Positions 34,720 through 47,100 of a stretch of 64,000 nt of DNA are shown in pieces. Numbering within the stretch: the stretch's first letter is position 1; the number at the start of each line of letters is the position of its first letter. The DNA comes from Humulus lupulus. Its lineage: Eukaryota; Streptophyta; Magnoliopsida; Rosales; Cannabaceae. The notes below the pieces were generated by a model. It did not search any database and was not told the DNA's origin. It saw only the letters and a list, made by a program, of their open reading frames with translations. Both the position numbers and the translations under genes were made by a program. The stretch is taken from the NCBI RefSeq assembly GCF_963169125.1, contig NC_084796.1:92178888-92242887 (forward strand). Reading direction: 5' to 3'.

Positions 34720-35240
34720 ATGCACCTCGATAGAAATCGATAGGACTCGATAGTATATGTTAGGGTCTGGATTTGAATGTGCCTCGATAGGCCTTGATGG
34801 GACTCGATAGGACTCGATGAAATTTTAGGCTTATAGAAATTTTAGCATATACCTCGATAGGACTCGATGCTATTGGCCATATGGCTTATGTAGCCTTTGC
34901 CTTGATAGGAATCAATAGGCCTCGATAGGACTCGATGATACGGGGCTTTGAGATTTTTAGCACCTACCTCGATAGGACTCGATAGTAACCAGATGATATC
35001 ATGCTTTGGGATTTTTAGGACCTACCTCGATAGGCCTCGATAAGACTCGATAGTAACCCGATGATATCATTCTTTGGGGTTTTTAAAACCTGCCTCGATA
35101 AGACTCGATAGTAACCCGATGATATCATGCTTTGGGATTTTAGCACCTACCTCGATAAGCCTCGATAGGTTTCGATAGGCCTCAATAGTAGCTGCCTCGA
35201 TGAGACTCGATAGGCCTCGATAGTAACTACCTCGATAGTG
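34720..35240 (+). repeat. Minisatellite array in left MULE arm
   Basis: Dozens of degenerate 10-base units CTCGATAGGA or CTCGATAGGC, in clusters separated by near-copies of a 70-80 base higher-order unit containing GATGATATCATGCTTTGGGATTTT. The higher-order unit recurs about four times (34935-35140). Confidence 0.88.
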
Positions 35241-35290
35241 ACCAAATTGTTTTACATTTTTAACATTTTTTTTCGTTTTTTTTTCTTCAG

Positions 35291-36540
35291 ATGTCTGACC
35301 TTATTGTGTCGTTGGAGAAGCAATTTCCTGACCGTGTCACTTATAGGGGTAGTGCCTACTTGGATACCCTTATATAGCAGTTTTAGAGGCATGGTCTTAT
35401 TGAAAGGGCACAAGCATGCCCGTTGGGACAGTTCTTTAAGGCGAAGCCGTTTAGTTTTTCTGGGGTTCTGCTGCATCAGTTAATGTTGCGTAAGATAGAA
35501 AGCAAGAAGCCTTAAGAGGGTCAGTTCTACATGGGCAACACTCTGTGTAGATTTGGTATTGTAGAGTTTGCCCTAGTTACCGGGCTAAATTTTGGGAAAT
35601 CACTGTCCCCAGATGAGTTGAAAGAGCATCTTTCAAGTGATCGGATCATCCATGAATATTTTAATGGTGATTCGAAGGTTAGTTTTGGTCAGTTGGAAGA
35701 TGCTTTGAAGGCCTCGACAAACCTAGAAGATGCATTTAAGCTGGGTTTGTGCTATTTGATAGAGGGGGTACTGAATGCCCCAGAGAAGACAACGACGATA
35801 TGGGGAGATTCCCTGAGGATGGTTGAGGATCTTGATTACTTTTTCAAGTATCCATGGGGGAAGTTGTCATTTAAGAAGGTTAGCAGAGGAGTTCAGAAGG
35901 ACATGAAGAAGCAATTGAAACACTACGAGGAGAAGAAGAAAGAGGGTTCAAGCAAAAAACAGAAGGAGGCGAAGTATAGTTTCTATGGCTATGCACCTGC
36001 ACTTCTTTACTGGGCATTTGAAGCCATGCCATCTCTCAGGAGTAAGTTCGGTGAGAACAGTGGGAACCAAATTCCAAGGATGCTTAGCTGGGCTACGAAG
36101 ATTGATATCACTAATTCGACAGCTCAGTTGGTTCCTATATTCGCCAACTGTCGAGTAAGTTCCATTTTATCTTGTTAAATGTCACAGATTAATTGATTAA
36201 CGATTTATTTTATTAAATTTTTCCTGACACATGTTATTCAACCATGCAGTTAGTGGTATTTTCAATGCTGAAGCCACGCCCCGATGAGGTAGTCTACTAC
36301 AATAGCCTCCCAGAAGTTGATTCCAGGTTATTCCCTGAGTTGGAATCAACTGTGGGGGAGGCTGGGACTGCAGTGGAGGAAGTAGTAGCACCTGAGAAGG
36401 AGGCAGAGAAGCTATCAAAAGTTGCAAAGGAAGCCTCCATTTTTTACAAGGATGTCTCGAGGGTTTAGGAGGGCACTTCACAGGCCTGTGCAGCTTCATC
36501 TAGCCAGGTTGCCCAGCCTGATTATGAGCAATTGATGCAG
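35291..36540 (+). pseudogene. DUF1985-domain gene of MULE, Ulp1 half deleted
   Basis: ATG at 35291 follows an acceptor-like TTTCTTCAG. Exon 35291-36154 encodes a DUF1985 domain: FFKAKPFSFSGVLLHQLM, then GNTLCRFGIVEFALVTGLNFG (near 35535), and later YAPALLYWAFEAMPSL (near 35995). The 95-bp intron 36155-36249 has a GTAAGT donor and a GCAG acceptor and falls on a codon boundary. Exon 2 encodes LKPRPDEVVYY and an acidic tail up to about 36540. DUF1985 proteins in plants are typically fused to a C48 (Ulp1-like) cysteine peptidase carried by MULEs. That catalytic half is absent here. In-frame stops at about 35375, 35384, 35513 and 36466 make it non-functional. Confidence 0.78.
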
Positions 36541-37753
36541 AGGCTCATTTCGACCCCAAAATGGTGCTTCATGTCCTCCCTTATGTTGTTTGCCATGAAC
36601 CGAGTACCATCGGTGGCAAATTTCCTCTTGATTAGGTGCCCAACAACCCACGGTGATGCTTGACGGTGGTCCTTATCTCGAATTTCTTATGAGCAAGTGT
36701 GTACTTCGTTGTATATAGTAATCTCGAGCATTTCAGTTGCATTTTTATTCTTACCCATCATTCTCCAACCACAATCAAGATCCTTCCAGGTAATGTACCA
36801 CACATCATTCCCAAATTTCTTCACCATAAACTCAAAATTATTCTTCATCGCAAATATGGATGCTTTGGTTTTCAATTCTAGCTTATTCTAAAAGAACTTC
36901 CCAAGGTGCAATTCTCCTGAAGCTTTGCTGGTTGAAGAATGATGTTGATGTGAGGCCTCTATATCCTCTTTGGTGAACATGGGATCACTCCATGTTCTAT
37001 GATCTTCACCTAGGTCCAATGGAGAACTCCATCTAAAACTATCATCGGTTGTACTTGGACCTGGATGACTACTGCTGCTCCTAGGTGTTTGCCGTTATTC
37101 TATTCTGCCCTCCTCATCTACCATAACATCTGAACTATGTGTTGGAAAATCTGCCCTAACATCTGGCCCACCAAGATCTGTTGCATCAACAACAGGATCG
37201 TCATTGACATAAGTATCGTAGCCATAGGGATCGTACTCCACCGTGTCATGCAAATATGGCGGATCTCTAACCGGGATATCATCATGGACTATGATGTCTG
37301 GATTTGTCTTGGGAACACATGTTCCAAAGTCACCTTGAGTTCCTTTGAAACCATGGCATGGGGGAGAAATATTCTCTTCAAATCAAACTTCTTTATTAAC
37401 GCTGGCAGAAGCCGATGCATTTCTTATACCTCCCTTCTTCATCAATGTCACACATAGAGGAATGTGCTTCTCTACAGATTTTGATGCTAACCCAATGAAT
37501 GCATGCACATGCCTATCATTTTTTATAATGGTAGGTTTGACGGATTGTGATATGCATGTGTACGGGACCTCAATTTTCAAGTCATGCACACATTTATCCA
37601 CTTCAAGCTCATCGTACAGAATTTCAAGCAGTTGCTCATACGTCAAACCCTTCTTCACGGGCAGAACTTGCTTTTCAGCATCCCTAAAAATCCAATCCCT
37701 ATTTTCGAGTTCCCAAACACCATTGAATGCAACAAATATGGAAACAGTCGAAT
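36541..37753 (-). pseudogene. MuDR-type transposase, N-terminal half
   Basis: Minus-strand exon begins at 37753 after a polypyrimidine-GCAG acceptor. Motifs: a PB1-like N-terminal domain (GLTYEQLLEILYDELEVD near 37640), an acidic linker (DDPVVDATDLGGPDVR near 37190), then the Mutator DNA-binding region FAMKNNFEFMVKKFGNDVWYI and DCGWRM...EVHTC (36850-36690). Next comes the start of the transposase domain, HRQASPWVVGHLIKRKF (near 36640), ending at about 36541. Stops occur near 37383, 37100, 36890 and 36685. The DDE catalytic core and zinc knuckle, which should follow, are missing. Confidence 0.82.
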
Positions 37754-37809
37754 CTGCAAAAAAAAAAAAACAAAAAAAAAGGTCAAAAAGTTAAACTACA
37801 ACATAAAAC

Positions 37810-38190
37810 AGAAAAATATCGATTCATATCGAGGTCAAACTATCACACTATCGAGGTCAACCCATCGAGGCCCATCGATTCCAATCGAGTCCCATCGAGG
37901 AAAATACTACATAATTAAGTTTTATGCCTCTATCGAGGTCCATCAAGGCATATCGAGGTAGCCATTTCCCCTTATGTGAAGATTTTATCGAGTCCCATCG
38001 AGGCTCATCGAGGCATATCCAGGTAGCCATTTCCCCCTTATGTGAGGATGTTATCGAGGCCCATCGAGGCATATCGAGGTAGCCATTTCCCCCCTTATGT
38101 GAGGGTTTTATCGAGGTCCATCGAGACATACGAGGTATACAAATAATAAAATATATGAGGATTTATTGAGGTCCATCGAGTCCTATCAAG
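37810..38190 (-). repeat. Minisatellite array in right MULE arm
   Basis: Units such as ATCGAGGCCCATCGAGGCAT, the reverse complement type of the left-arm CTCGATAGG units. A 50-55 base higher-order unit with GGTAGCCATTTCCCC and TTATGTGAGG repeats about three times (37965-38105). Together with the left array it forms a long inverted structure. Confidence 0.85.
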
Positions 38191-38664
38191 GCAGACAAAA
38201 AACCAAGAAAGGAATGAAAATTCATTCCGACAGTGAAAAATTACAATAAAACATGAAGGCATACACAGATCTATTCGAAATAGCAAAAGCAATGTTGATA
38301 AACAAGTTTCCTCACTACATATAACAAATATATACTTACCCATACAATTTTTGATCCGAAATCCAAAATGAAGTCCTTGCCTTGAAAGGATTCACAACTT
38401 GCCCTGAAATAAGCTCCAAAATTTGTATAGATTAAGCTGCCTTTTTTTTTTTTTTTTTGTGTACAAGAGCTTGAGAGATAGAGAGGGAAAACGTGAGAGA
38501 TAGAGAGGGAGAAGACAATGGGAGAAAAAGAGGGAAATTTATGATAGGGGCATTTTTGGTAATCCAAAGAATACTAGAATAAAAATGTGAGGTTTTTTTC
38601 GGTTGGTATAATTTTATCATACAGTGTCACTTAATGCATTAAAAGTCAAATTTCCCTAAATAAA

Positions 38665-39522
38665 GAGTTATTTGTGTGTAATATCTTAGAGCAGATCTTT
38701 AATGATGAACAATGAGCTAAAGAAAAGATAAATAAATGCAGGAGTAAATGAATGAGACTGATATTTATAGTGGTTCGCCCCAAAAAAGATGACCTACGTC
38801 CACGTTAGTCGGTTATATTTACGAGCTTTGAACCCTTAAGAGAAAGCTAAGTTTGATCTTGCTCTTGGGGTAGTTACAGTGATGAACAGCTACTGACTGG
38901 TTTCTCAAATCTCCTTTTTCGATCCCCTTTGCTACCCTACATATTGCACTATTTATAGTTGCGAAGATGAGTAGGGCTGACAGTGGCACCTTGTTTCCCA
39001 ATTAGGCTAAATCTTGGTACTTGGCTTGGAGAAAGACTTGTATATCACCAAAAGAGGAAGTCCAATGTGTCATGTTCATTTAATGGTTGAAGGTGCACTT
39101 GAGCACGGAAGGAAGCTCGGGTGGTGAGGGCCACCAGTGAACAACGATGGGCCTCGGCAAGCAACGACCGACTACTGGTAATGGGCAAGGTGCCTCGGGG
39201 ATGAGTTATGTCTGATGAAGACTTTAGGAGACCCTCGTGATGTGTGTTCGTTGGACTTTTGCATCTGGTTAGGGAAAATGGCTAGGGTTATTTTCTTCTT
39301 ACGATTAAAGTTGGTGTGGTCGTCTGGAGATCATTTGGCTTCACGCAATGGGAGAAGTAGGCTGGCATTGACGAGTCCTGCCTCTTCTTGAGTATTAGGG
39401 GTGTGGCGAGGGATACTCCTCACAGTGGTTGTTGGTGACTGTTGTGTCTCGACACTTTCTCTTGACACGTCATCGCTTCGCGAGCCGCCATGTGGAAGCG
39501 CTGAATTTTGGGTATAAGATTT
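38665..39522 (-). repeat. Third Tat-type LTR (minus strand)
   Basis: A polypurine tract reading GCCTGACTTGGGGGGG on the minus strand (39538-39523) is followed by this LTR-like stretch. A TATA box CTATAAATAG lies on the minus strand at 38958-38949. Downstream comes a block with GTGGTTCGCCCC and CCTACGTCCACG on the plus strand (near 38770-38805), comparable with ACGTGGTTGGGG and CCTAGTCCACGAG near 12210-12245. The outer end near 38665 touches the right TSD of the MULE, so the MULE inserted in or beside it. Confidence 0.62.
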
Positions 39523-40067
39523 CCCCCCCAAGTCAGGCTTCACGTTGGCGTGGGGCTGAATTTCAAACCAAAGGGGTGGCCCACATGTTGTCAAATTGTT
39601 CTTCTGATGGTACGTAAAAACCTCTTATTTATAGACAGCAAATTCTCATTCACTGCAAAATCATATCGACATTACTGTGCAAGAACTCACTCAAAGAAGG
39701 GTGTCTTGACGCCTAGGATGGTTTGTGGGACGAATATTTAGCCCGTACTCGCGTGATCTAACTGTGCTTAGTGGATTTGACTCGTGTGTTTTTCATTGTT
39801 GATGATTGCCGTCGCTGTTCGCAAGGGGCAGAAAGACAACTGGCGATAATGTCCTGGGCACTGCCCTCTAATTGGTATCATTCGAGGTTTTTCCATTTTT
39901 GGGAGTCATTTTTAATGTCTAGCACTTCTTTTTTTCGTCGAAAATGAGTGGGTCCCGCTTCAATAGTGCGTCCATAGGTAGTGGTAGGGAGCCTCCTAGG
40001 CGCTTCCTTTTATAAGGAAGCGATGGGGGAAGGCCCATGCATCCTCAACTTTCCCATGGGCGGTTGG
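39523..40067 (+). other. Tat antisense-ORF promoter region, no ORF left
   Basis: Lies on the internal side of the third Tat LTR. CTTATTTATAGAC (39624-39636) on the plus strand sits where the other two Tat copies carry the TATA of their antisense ORF, and a C/A-rich leader follows. The chromovirus begins at 40068 and cuts off whatever coding sequence came next. Confidence 0.4.
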
Positions 40068-42458
40068 TGTAACGACCAAAAAATCACTAATAAGGCTTAA
40101 GGGCATTGATTAGCATGCCGGGAGGGCATAATTGGTTTCTGTGTGAATTAAATAATTTAATGCATGATTTCGTGATAAGCATGCTTATATGATTATATGG
40201 ATACATGAGATGTATGTCTAAGAATATTAGTATGCATGTAGGCCCTGTTTAGCTTAGAGGGGTATGTCTGTAATTTTAGCCCCTTGAGGGAAAAAAGGTG
40301 ATTATATGTTATAATTGTGAAGACCACATTATTATGTGGACATATATATTTGCAGCGAGCGGCTTAAGGCGGTCCTAGGGAGCCAATTAGCGGGAAAGTC
40401 ACAACGGGACCCAATACTTGACTCAGGGCGAGTCAGGGGGTATTTTGGGTATTAGATGGTTATTTGGGTTATCGGGTTATGGAAATAAATAATTTGAGAT
40501 ATATTTGAGGTTAGAAGGCTTAGGAGGGAATAGTGGGGAAATTTACCATTTTTTCCTCGGGGACGTTTTTGGTACCCCGAGCTTTAGGATTAACTTATGT
40601 AAAGATAAAATAAATAAGGGAATAGCTAAAAACACCAAAACCGACCCTTCTTTCCTCTAACTCTTTCTCTCTCAAGGAATCTACTGAAGAAAAAAAAGGG
40701 GAATTTGGCTGGAAACTCAGAGATATGAGTTGGAACCCTGGAGTTTAGCTCAGTTTTAGCTAAGGAATTCAATTAGGAGTTAAGGTAAGACTTGAATCAC
40801 ATTCTTGGTCATTTAATTATGTAGGTTTGGGCTGGGTTCTAAGTGTGTTTGGGTTCTTGACTTTGAAGATTAAATTGAGGCTAAGGATTTGGGAATTAGC
40901 ACAGCAACTAACTGGTGGATTGGTTCTTTAGTGAAGGTAAGCTTTAATTTAAAGTTTAGCATCTGAACTCTGGAATTTCTGGCTGTTCTAAGGGGTTGTG
41001 AACTTATGGGTTTCAAGGATTAAAATGAGATTTTGATGAGTTTCTAAGCTAGGTTTTTGTTGGGTTATGCTGCTGGAAACATGTTAGGATGTTTATGATA
41101 GTTAAATTGTATCATTAGGATGGTTTTGGATTGATTTGAATGAGGATTGATTGTTAAAAATGGTGATTTTTTTGGGTTCGAAGGGGTCGAGCCGCAGCTT
41201 AGTTCTTGTTGTGTTGTGGCCCTCTAGAGCAGATGGGAGCTGAGGAAGAGGGGCGGCTGCGGCATGGGGAGTGTTGGGTTGTAACCCGTGTCTGTTATTT
41301 GGTGAGGCTGGGCCTCTTGATAGGGGGGGACGTGGCATAGAGAGCTTAGGCTGCGACTCTTTAGGGCATTTTTGGCCTTAAGGTGGTTTTAGGTGTGGGA
41401 ACCTAACCTAGGGTGCTTGGGATCGATTCCACTATCGTGTTAAGTGGAATTCGATGTTCCAGAGGCTAGAACTTGGACCGGAAACCTTTATACAATTATT
41501 ATTGATGGGATACCTTATCTTGGTTGTGACTAGGTGTAAGCTAGGGCTCGGGACACGGATCGTGCTCAATGGGTCATCTCTCGTAATCAGAACACTTGGA
41601 ATCAAAGGTAAGAAAACTGCACCTGGTTGTAAGTTTTTAATGGGACTAAGGGCTCCCTATTCTTGTATGCATTATGTAAGATCGTATTATGCCATGTGAA
41701 TGTAAAATAAACAGCGAAAGAGTGTCGATGTTTATATTGGCGCACAGGGTGGGACTCAGCCACTAGTAGCTGGGGACAGATTAATATTCACTGAGCTCAG
41801 TTTAAGCGGACCGGACTCAGTGGCGTAAATAGAGGGTGCCACCTAAGGCGTCGAACCTGGTTGTTATATGATTTTCTTGTCATTGTTAATTGACGAATAT
41901 AATATGCTGAATATCTGAGTATTATTTTATGGATTTGCTGGTTATGTTTACTGATTATGTGAATGTCATGGTCTGCTGAATATATGATCATGATTAAAGA
42001 TTATTTGGTTATTGGCATTGTTTGTGCTATGATGTTATGGTTTTCTTGCTGGGCCTTGGCTCACGGGTGCTACGTGGTGCACGTAAAGGCAAGGGTAAGC
42101 TCGATCGGCCCATATTTTGAGAGCTTTAGAGGTGGAATGTACATGATTAGCTGCTCGGCCGCCACGGTTGAGGGAGGGACAAGAACAGGAGGACCTTAAA
42201 TGTCTGTTTTGCCATTAGAGTGGCCAATTGATGTATTTACTTTGGAAAATTTTGTAAATTTTCCATCAAACGTTATTTCTTTGGGAGCCCATGTACAAAA
42301 CGTTTATTTGTATAGAATGTATCTTTTATGACCAAAACCTTTCAACCCTAGTTCACTGATGGTCTTAGCGACACGTTTCTAACTAACTGACTTGATTAGC
42401 AAGTCTTATACTTTTATAAACACACAGTGTAACGGTCTTGGCTACCCAGGGCGTTACA
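40068..42458 (+). repeat. Chromovirus 5' LTR (2391 bp)
   Basis: Begins TGTAACGACC and ends GGCGTTACA, giving the short inverted repeat TGTAACG/CGTTACA. The two-base spacer and a perfect 12-base initiator-tRNA primer site follow directly. The preceding bases are GGTTG-like, but the 3' flank is lost, so no TSD can be scored. Confidence 0.93.
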
Positions 42459-42461
42459 ACT

Positions 42462-42473
42462 TGGTATCAGAGC
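42462..42473 (+). promoter_or_regulatory. Primer-binding site (tRNA-iMet)
   Basis: TGGTATCAGAGC is the exact complement of the 3' end of plant initiator tRNA-Met, directly after the LTR. The leader 42474-42956 has no coding content. Confidence 0.93.
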
Positions 42474-42956
42474 ATCCTAGGTTTAAGGGTTTCTGAAGAC
42501 CAGCTGGACATGTACATTCACCGCCAAAGAGAAGCTCGATTCAGGGTTTGGTAAATGTGTGTATGTTTTTATATGTTTAAGTGATTAGAGAGAATCCTAA
42601 TTGTTGTTATTTGTATGATTAATAGGAAGCATGCGATACTGATAGAGCCTGGCCCTTGACTGTTGTGTGACAATGTTGAAGCGTGCTTATTAGTATTGTT
42701 ATGCATGTAAATGAATATTTGAAATGATTAGTTGTATATTGCTTTATGGATTAATATATGGATGGATGTCTACATCTTGACTGCCATGTGGTGATGTTGG
42801 GGCATGCTTATTAGCATTGTTGGTGCATGTGGATGAACTGTCATATCTTGATTGTTTGTGATTGATTGTGTTCCATTGGTGAATTTTGGAAAGGCTATTA
42901 CGCTGTCATCGTGGTCTGATTGTTGAGTCGTTGATTGCAGATTAACTTGGATAGCT

Positions 42957-44150
42957 ATGCGTCCAAGAAAATCTACGCGACTAGCCGGCACTAGATCTGA
43001 GACTCGAGATGATGACCAGGGCCAAATCCCTCCGCTAGTCCCTGAGAACTGGCAGCAGATTATGGCAGAGGTGCAAGCGCGGCTTCAGAGCCAAGATGAA
43101 CAAATCCGTCTTCTACGACAACAGGCTCCGTCCGGGAGTGTTGTACCCATTGTGCTACCTGTAGTGGCACCAATTATTCAGCCAGTGGAAGTTAGAAATA
43201 GGTGGGAGCCATTGTATGAGCGGTTCCGGAAGCATCATCCCCCAAATTTTGAGGGAGGACCTAATCCACTGAAGACTGAGCAGTGCATGACTATGACTAC
43301 TGCTATCATGGATTTCATGAGGGTAGAAGGTCATGACAGAGTGGCCTGTGCAACATATATGGTGAAAGAGGATGCCCGCATCTAGTGGGAAGTGGCATCA
43401 CAGACCAGAGACGTTACTACTCTAAGTTGGGATGAATTTAAGGACTTGTTCAGTTAGAAGTACTACAATGTTACCATCAGGGCAGCGAAGGTTAATGAGT
43501 TTGTGGGATTGGTTCAGGGCAACATGATAGTTACTGAGTATGCCCTGAAGTTCAACAGACTTGCAAAATTTGCACCAGATCTTGTGCCTACAGATGTAGC
43601 TGGGCAAGACAGATTTATTAGAGGTCTTAATGCTATGATAGCCCGAGATGTGAGAATTACAACAGTACCTTGGGGGACGACTTATGGCCAGGCTATTGAG
43701 AGGGCTCTTATCACTAAAGGAGCAGAAAACAAGATCTGGAGGGAGGGTGCAGCGAGGCGAGACGGTCGCAGATCAATGCCTCCATACTTGGGGTCTGGTA
43801 CGGGCGGAGGCCCCAGTTATTCGAAGAGGAAGATCCCTGACACTTCGACCACTGTTGGTCTTGATAGGAAGGGTCGGGGTGCTCAGGGTGGCCGTCAGGG
43901 TGGTGGTAAGGCATGGAGGAGTTACCCAGAGTGCACGAGGTGAAGACGACGCCATCAGGGCGAGTGTCGAGCCAAGGCTTGCTTTCTGTGCGGGATAGTG
44001 GGGCACCTCAAGAAGGATTTCCCAACAGTGAAGAAAGGGGAGGCAGGGAAGGTGGATAGCTTGACTCCAGCTCGAGTGTTCACTTTGACACAAGCAGAGG
44101 CCGAGGCTAGTCCCACGGTGGTGACAGGTCAGCTTTCTAGCACTGGCTCT
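42957..44150 (+). pseudogene. Chromovirus gag with damaged zinc knuckle
   Basis: ATG at 42957 (MRPRKSTRLAG) starts a basic N-terminus and a glutamine-rich helix. The retrotransposon gag core follows (YERFRKHHPPNFEGG near 43220, WDEFKDLF near 43430, EYALKFNRLAKFAPDLV near 43535, DRFIRGL near 43610). A Gly/Arg-rich linker leads to the CCHC knuckle CFLCGIVGHLKKDFP (43981-44025), whose last cysteine is replaced by phenylalanine. Stops at about 43385, 43458 and 43943 break the frame. Gag packages element RNA. This copy cannot. Confidence 0.9.
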
Positions 44151-47100
44151 CCTGTTACTATGTTCATTGACTCTGGTGCTACACATTCGTTTGTTTCTAG
44201 TAAGGTGATTGATATATTGTGTAGACCTAGTGAGTACCGTACTGCGGGTTTAGGACCATATTGCCAATAGGGTAACTAGTAGTCACTAGGAGGTGGATTA
44301 GAGCACTGCCTGTAATGATTTATAATAGAGAGCTTTCAATAGATTTGATTGAGCTATACATGGAGGACTTTGAACATGATTCCAGGGATGGATTGGCTAG
44401 TCAGATATGAGGCTACTATTGATTGTAGGAAGAAGATGGTAACTTTTGATCGGAGGGCGATGATCCTTTTGTTTTTGTGTGTGCGGTATGTGGACCCTAC
44501 ATACCCCTGATATCTGCATTAAGAGCCAGAGATTGGTTTGTGAGTTCTTGGATGTATTTCCTGAGGATCTACTAGGACTGCCGCCGTGCAAGGAGATTCA
44601 GTTTGTTATTGAGTTAGCACTGGGGACAGAACCAATATCAAGAGCACCATATAGGATGGCACCAGCAGAGTTGAAGGAATTGAAGATACAGTTACAAGAA
44701 CTTCTAGATTTGGGATTCATCAGGCCTAGTTACTCTCCATGGGGTGCCCCGGTTTTGTTTGTAAAGAACGACGGGACCTTGAGGATGTGTATAGACTACA
44801 AATAATTGAACAAGTTGACCATCAAGAATAAGTACCCTCTACCAAGGATCGATGACTTGTTTGATCAGTTGCCGGGAAAGACAGTGTTCTTAAAGATTGA
44901 TCTTCGATCTGGTTATCACCAGCTGAGGATCAAGGATGAAGACATACTGAAGACGGCCTTTCGAACGATGTATGGGCACTATGAGTTTTTGGTCATGTCA
45001 TTTGGTTTGACCAATGCCTCGGCAGCCTTTATGGATCTAATGAACAGGGTGTTTAAGGACTTCTTGGATCTATTCGTCATTGTGTTCATCAACGACATCT
45101 TAGTGTACTCCAGTTCAGAAGCAGAGCATGAGCAACATCTTCGACAGGTCTTGTAGAGATTAAGGGAACATCGTTTATATGCCAAGTTTAAGTGTGAGTT
45201 TTGGTTGCGAGAAATGACCTTCCTTGGACATATAGTTGGTGCAGAGGGGATTAAGGTGGATCCATCCAAGGTGGAGGCAGTGAGAGATTGGCCGAGGCTA
45301 AGGAACACCTCGAAGGTTCGAAGTTTCCTTGGGTTAGCAGGTTATTACAGGCGGTTTGTAGAAGGATTCGCGAAGATTGCTTCACCGATGACAGAGTTGA
45401 CATGGAAGAATCAGAAGTTCTTCTGGTCAGAGAAGTGTGAGAACAGTTTCCAAGAATTGAAGCGACAACTTATTACTGCACCTGTGTTTGGTCTTCCTTC
45501 AAAGGAAGAAAAGTTGTCGTATATTGTGATGCATCAAGCTTAGGTTTGGGCTATGTGTTGATGCAGACTAAGAAAGTTATAACTTATGCGTCACGACAGC
45601 TAAAGGAATATGAGCAGTGGTATCCTACCCATGATTTGGAACTGGCGGTAGTGGTATTCGCACTGAAGGTGTGGCGACATTATCTGTATGGGGAGAAGTG
45701 TGAGATATACACTGATCACAAGAGTTTGAAGTATTTCTTCACCCAAAAGGATCTGAACATTAGACATAGGCGTTGGTTGGAGTTGGTAAAGGATTATGAC
45801 TATGACATTCTTTATCACCCAGGGAAAGCCAATGTAGTGGCGGATGCATTGAGCCGGAAAGGCTCGGGACAATTATTTAGTTCTTTTCAGATTTCTAGGG
45901 AGTTGGCTGATGAGATGACCAGGGCAAGGATAGAACTGGTGGTGGGCCGATTGGCCAATGTTACTCTGCAGTCGACCCTACTAAAGCGAATCAAGGAGGG
46001 TCAATTGGTGGATGCGCAGTTACAGGAGATTAGAGAGAATGTCTTAGCAGGGGTAGCTAAGGACTATTCTATTTCTGAGGTTGGTATGCTACGGTATCGG
46101 GGCGGATTTGTGTTCCAGCGGATATAGGGATCAGACAAGAGATACTAGATGAGTCCCATACGATGCCGTACTCACTTCATCTGGGTACCACGAAGATGTA
46201 TCAGGATCTACAGACATTATATTGGTGGTCCGAGATGAAAAAGGATGTAGTGGAGTACGTGGCCAGGTGTTTGACTTATCAACAGGTGAAAGCTGAGCAT
46301 CAGCGACCAGCAGGGTTGCTTCAGCCTTTGGGTATTCCTGAGTGGAAATGGGAGGAGGTTACAATGGACTTTGTGGGAGGTCTACCTAGGACAGTGGGAC
46401 TTTATGACTCAGTGTGGGTGATAGTGGACATATACACCAAGTCAGCTCATTTTCTACCAGTGAAGTTGACTTATACAGTGGAACAGTGTGCAGGATTGTA
46501 TGTGAGGGAGATCGTTCGTCTCCATGGGGTTCCTAAGTCTATTGTGTCTAATCGGGATCCTATCTTTACCTCCAAGTTTTGGGGTAGTTTGCAGAAAGCC
46601 ATGGGGACTCAGTTGAAGTTTAGCACAACCTTTCATCCTCAGACTGATGGACAGTCTGAGAGGAGGATTCAGGTGTTGGAGGATATGCTTAGGGCATGTG
46701 TGATTGACTTCGAGGGATCTTTGAGTAAGTGTCTCCCGTTGATTAAGTTTTCATATAACAACAGTTATCAGTCCTCGATTGGAGTGGCTCCATATCAGAT
46801 GTTATATGGAAGGAAGTGTAGGCCGCCCATCCATTGGGATGAGATGGGTGAGAGGAAGTATTTGTGATTGGACATTGTTCAGAAGACTAATAAAGTTGTT
46901 GAGAAAATCTGAGCCAGAATGCTTGCCTCATAAAGCAGACAGAAAAGTTACGCTGACCCTAAGCGTAGAGACGTGGAGTTCCAGGTTGGGGACCACGTGT
47001 TTCTGCGAGTTTCACCACTGCGTATGGTAAGGAGGTTTGGGAAGAAGGGCAAGGTGATCCCACGATTCGTTGGACCTTTCAATATTCTAGAAAGGATTGG

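Larger units (their letters stand above)
34264..38656. mobile_element. Mutator-like element (MULE) with DUF1985 gene
   Basis: Ends are inverted repeats starting GGGAAATTTGA, matching over 38 bases with three mismatches (34264-34301 against 38656-38619). TAAATAAA flanks both sides (34256-34263, 38657-38664), an 8-bp direct repeat close to the 9 bp usual for MULEs. The arms hold inverted-orientation minisatellites (34.72-35.24 kb and 37.81-38.19 kb). Inside are a plus-strand DUF1985 gene and a minus-strand MuDR-type transposase N-terminus that meet tail to tail at about 36540, both missing their 3' halves. An internal deletion probably removed the middle. Confidence 0.85.

Noticed and set aside
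34720..35240. CRISPR-like array
   Set aside because: Repeat unit of 10 bases without unique spacers, in a plant MULE. It is a minisatellite.
35291..36540. DUF1985 gene as a host gene
   Set aside because: It lies between MULE terminal repeats and carries several in-frame stops.
41454..41699. 81-codon frame also present at 48822-49067
   Set aside because: Conserved only because both lie in the two LTR copies. LTRs of this clade do not code.
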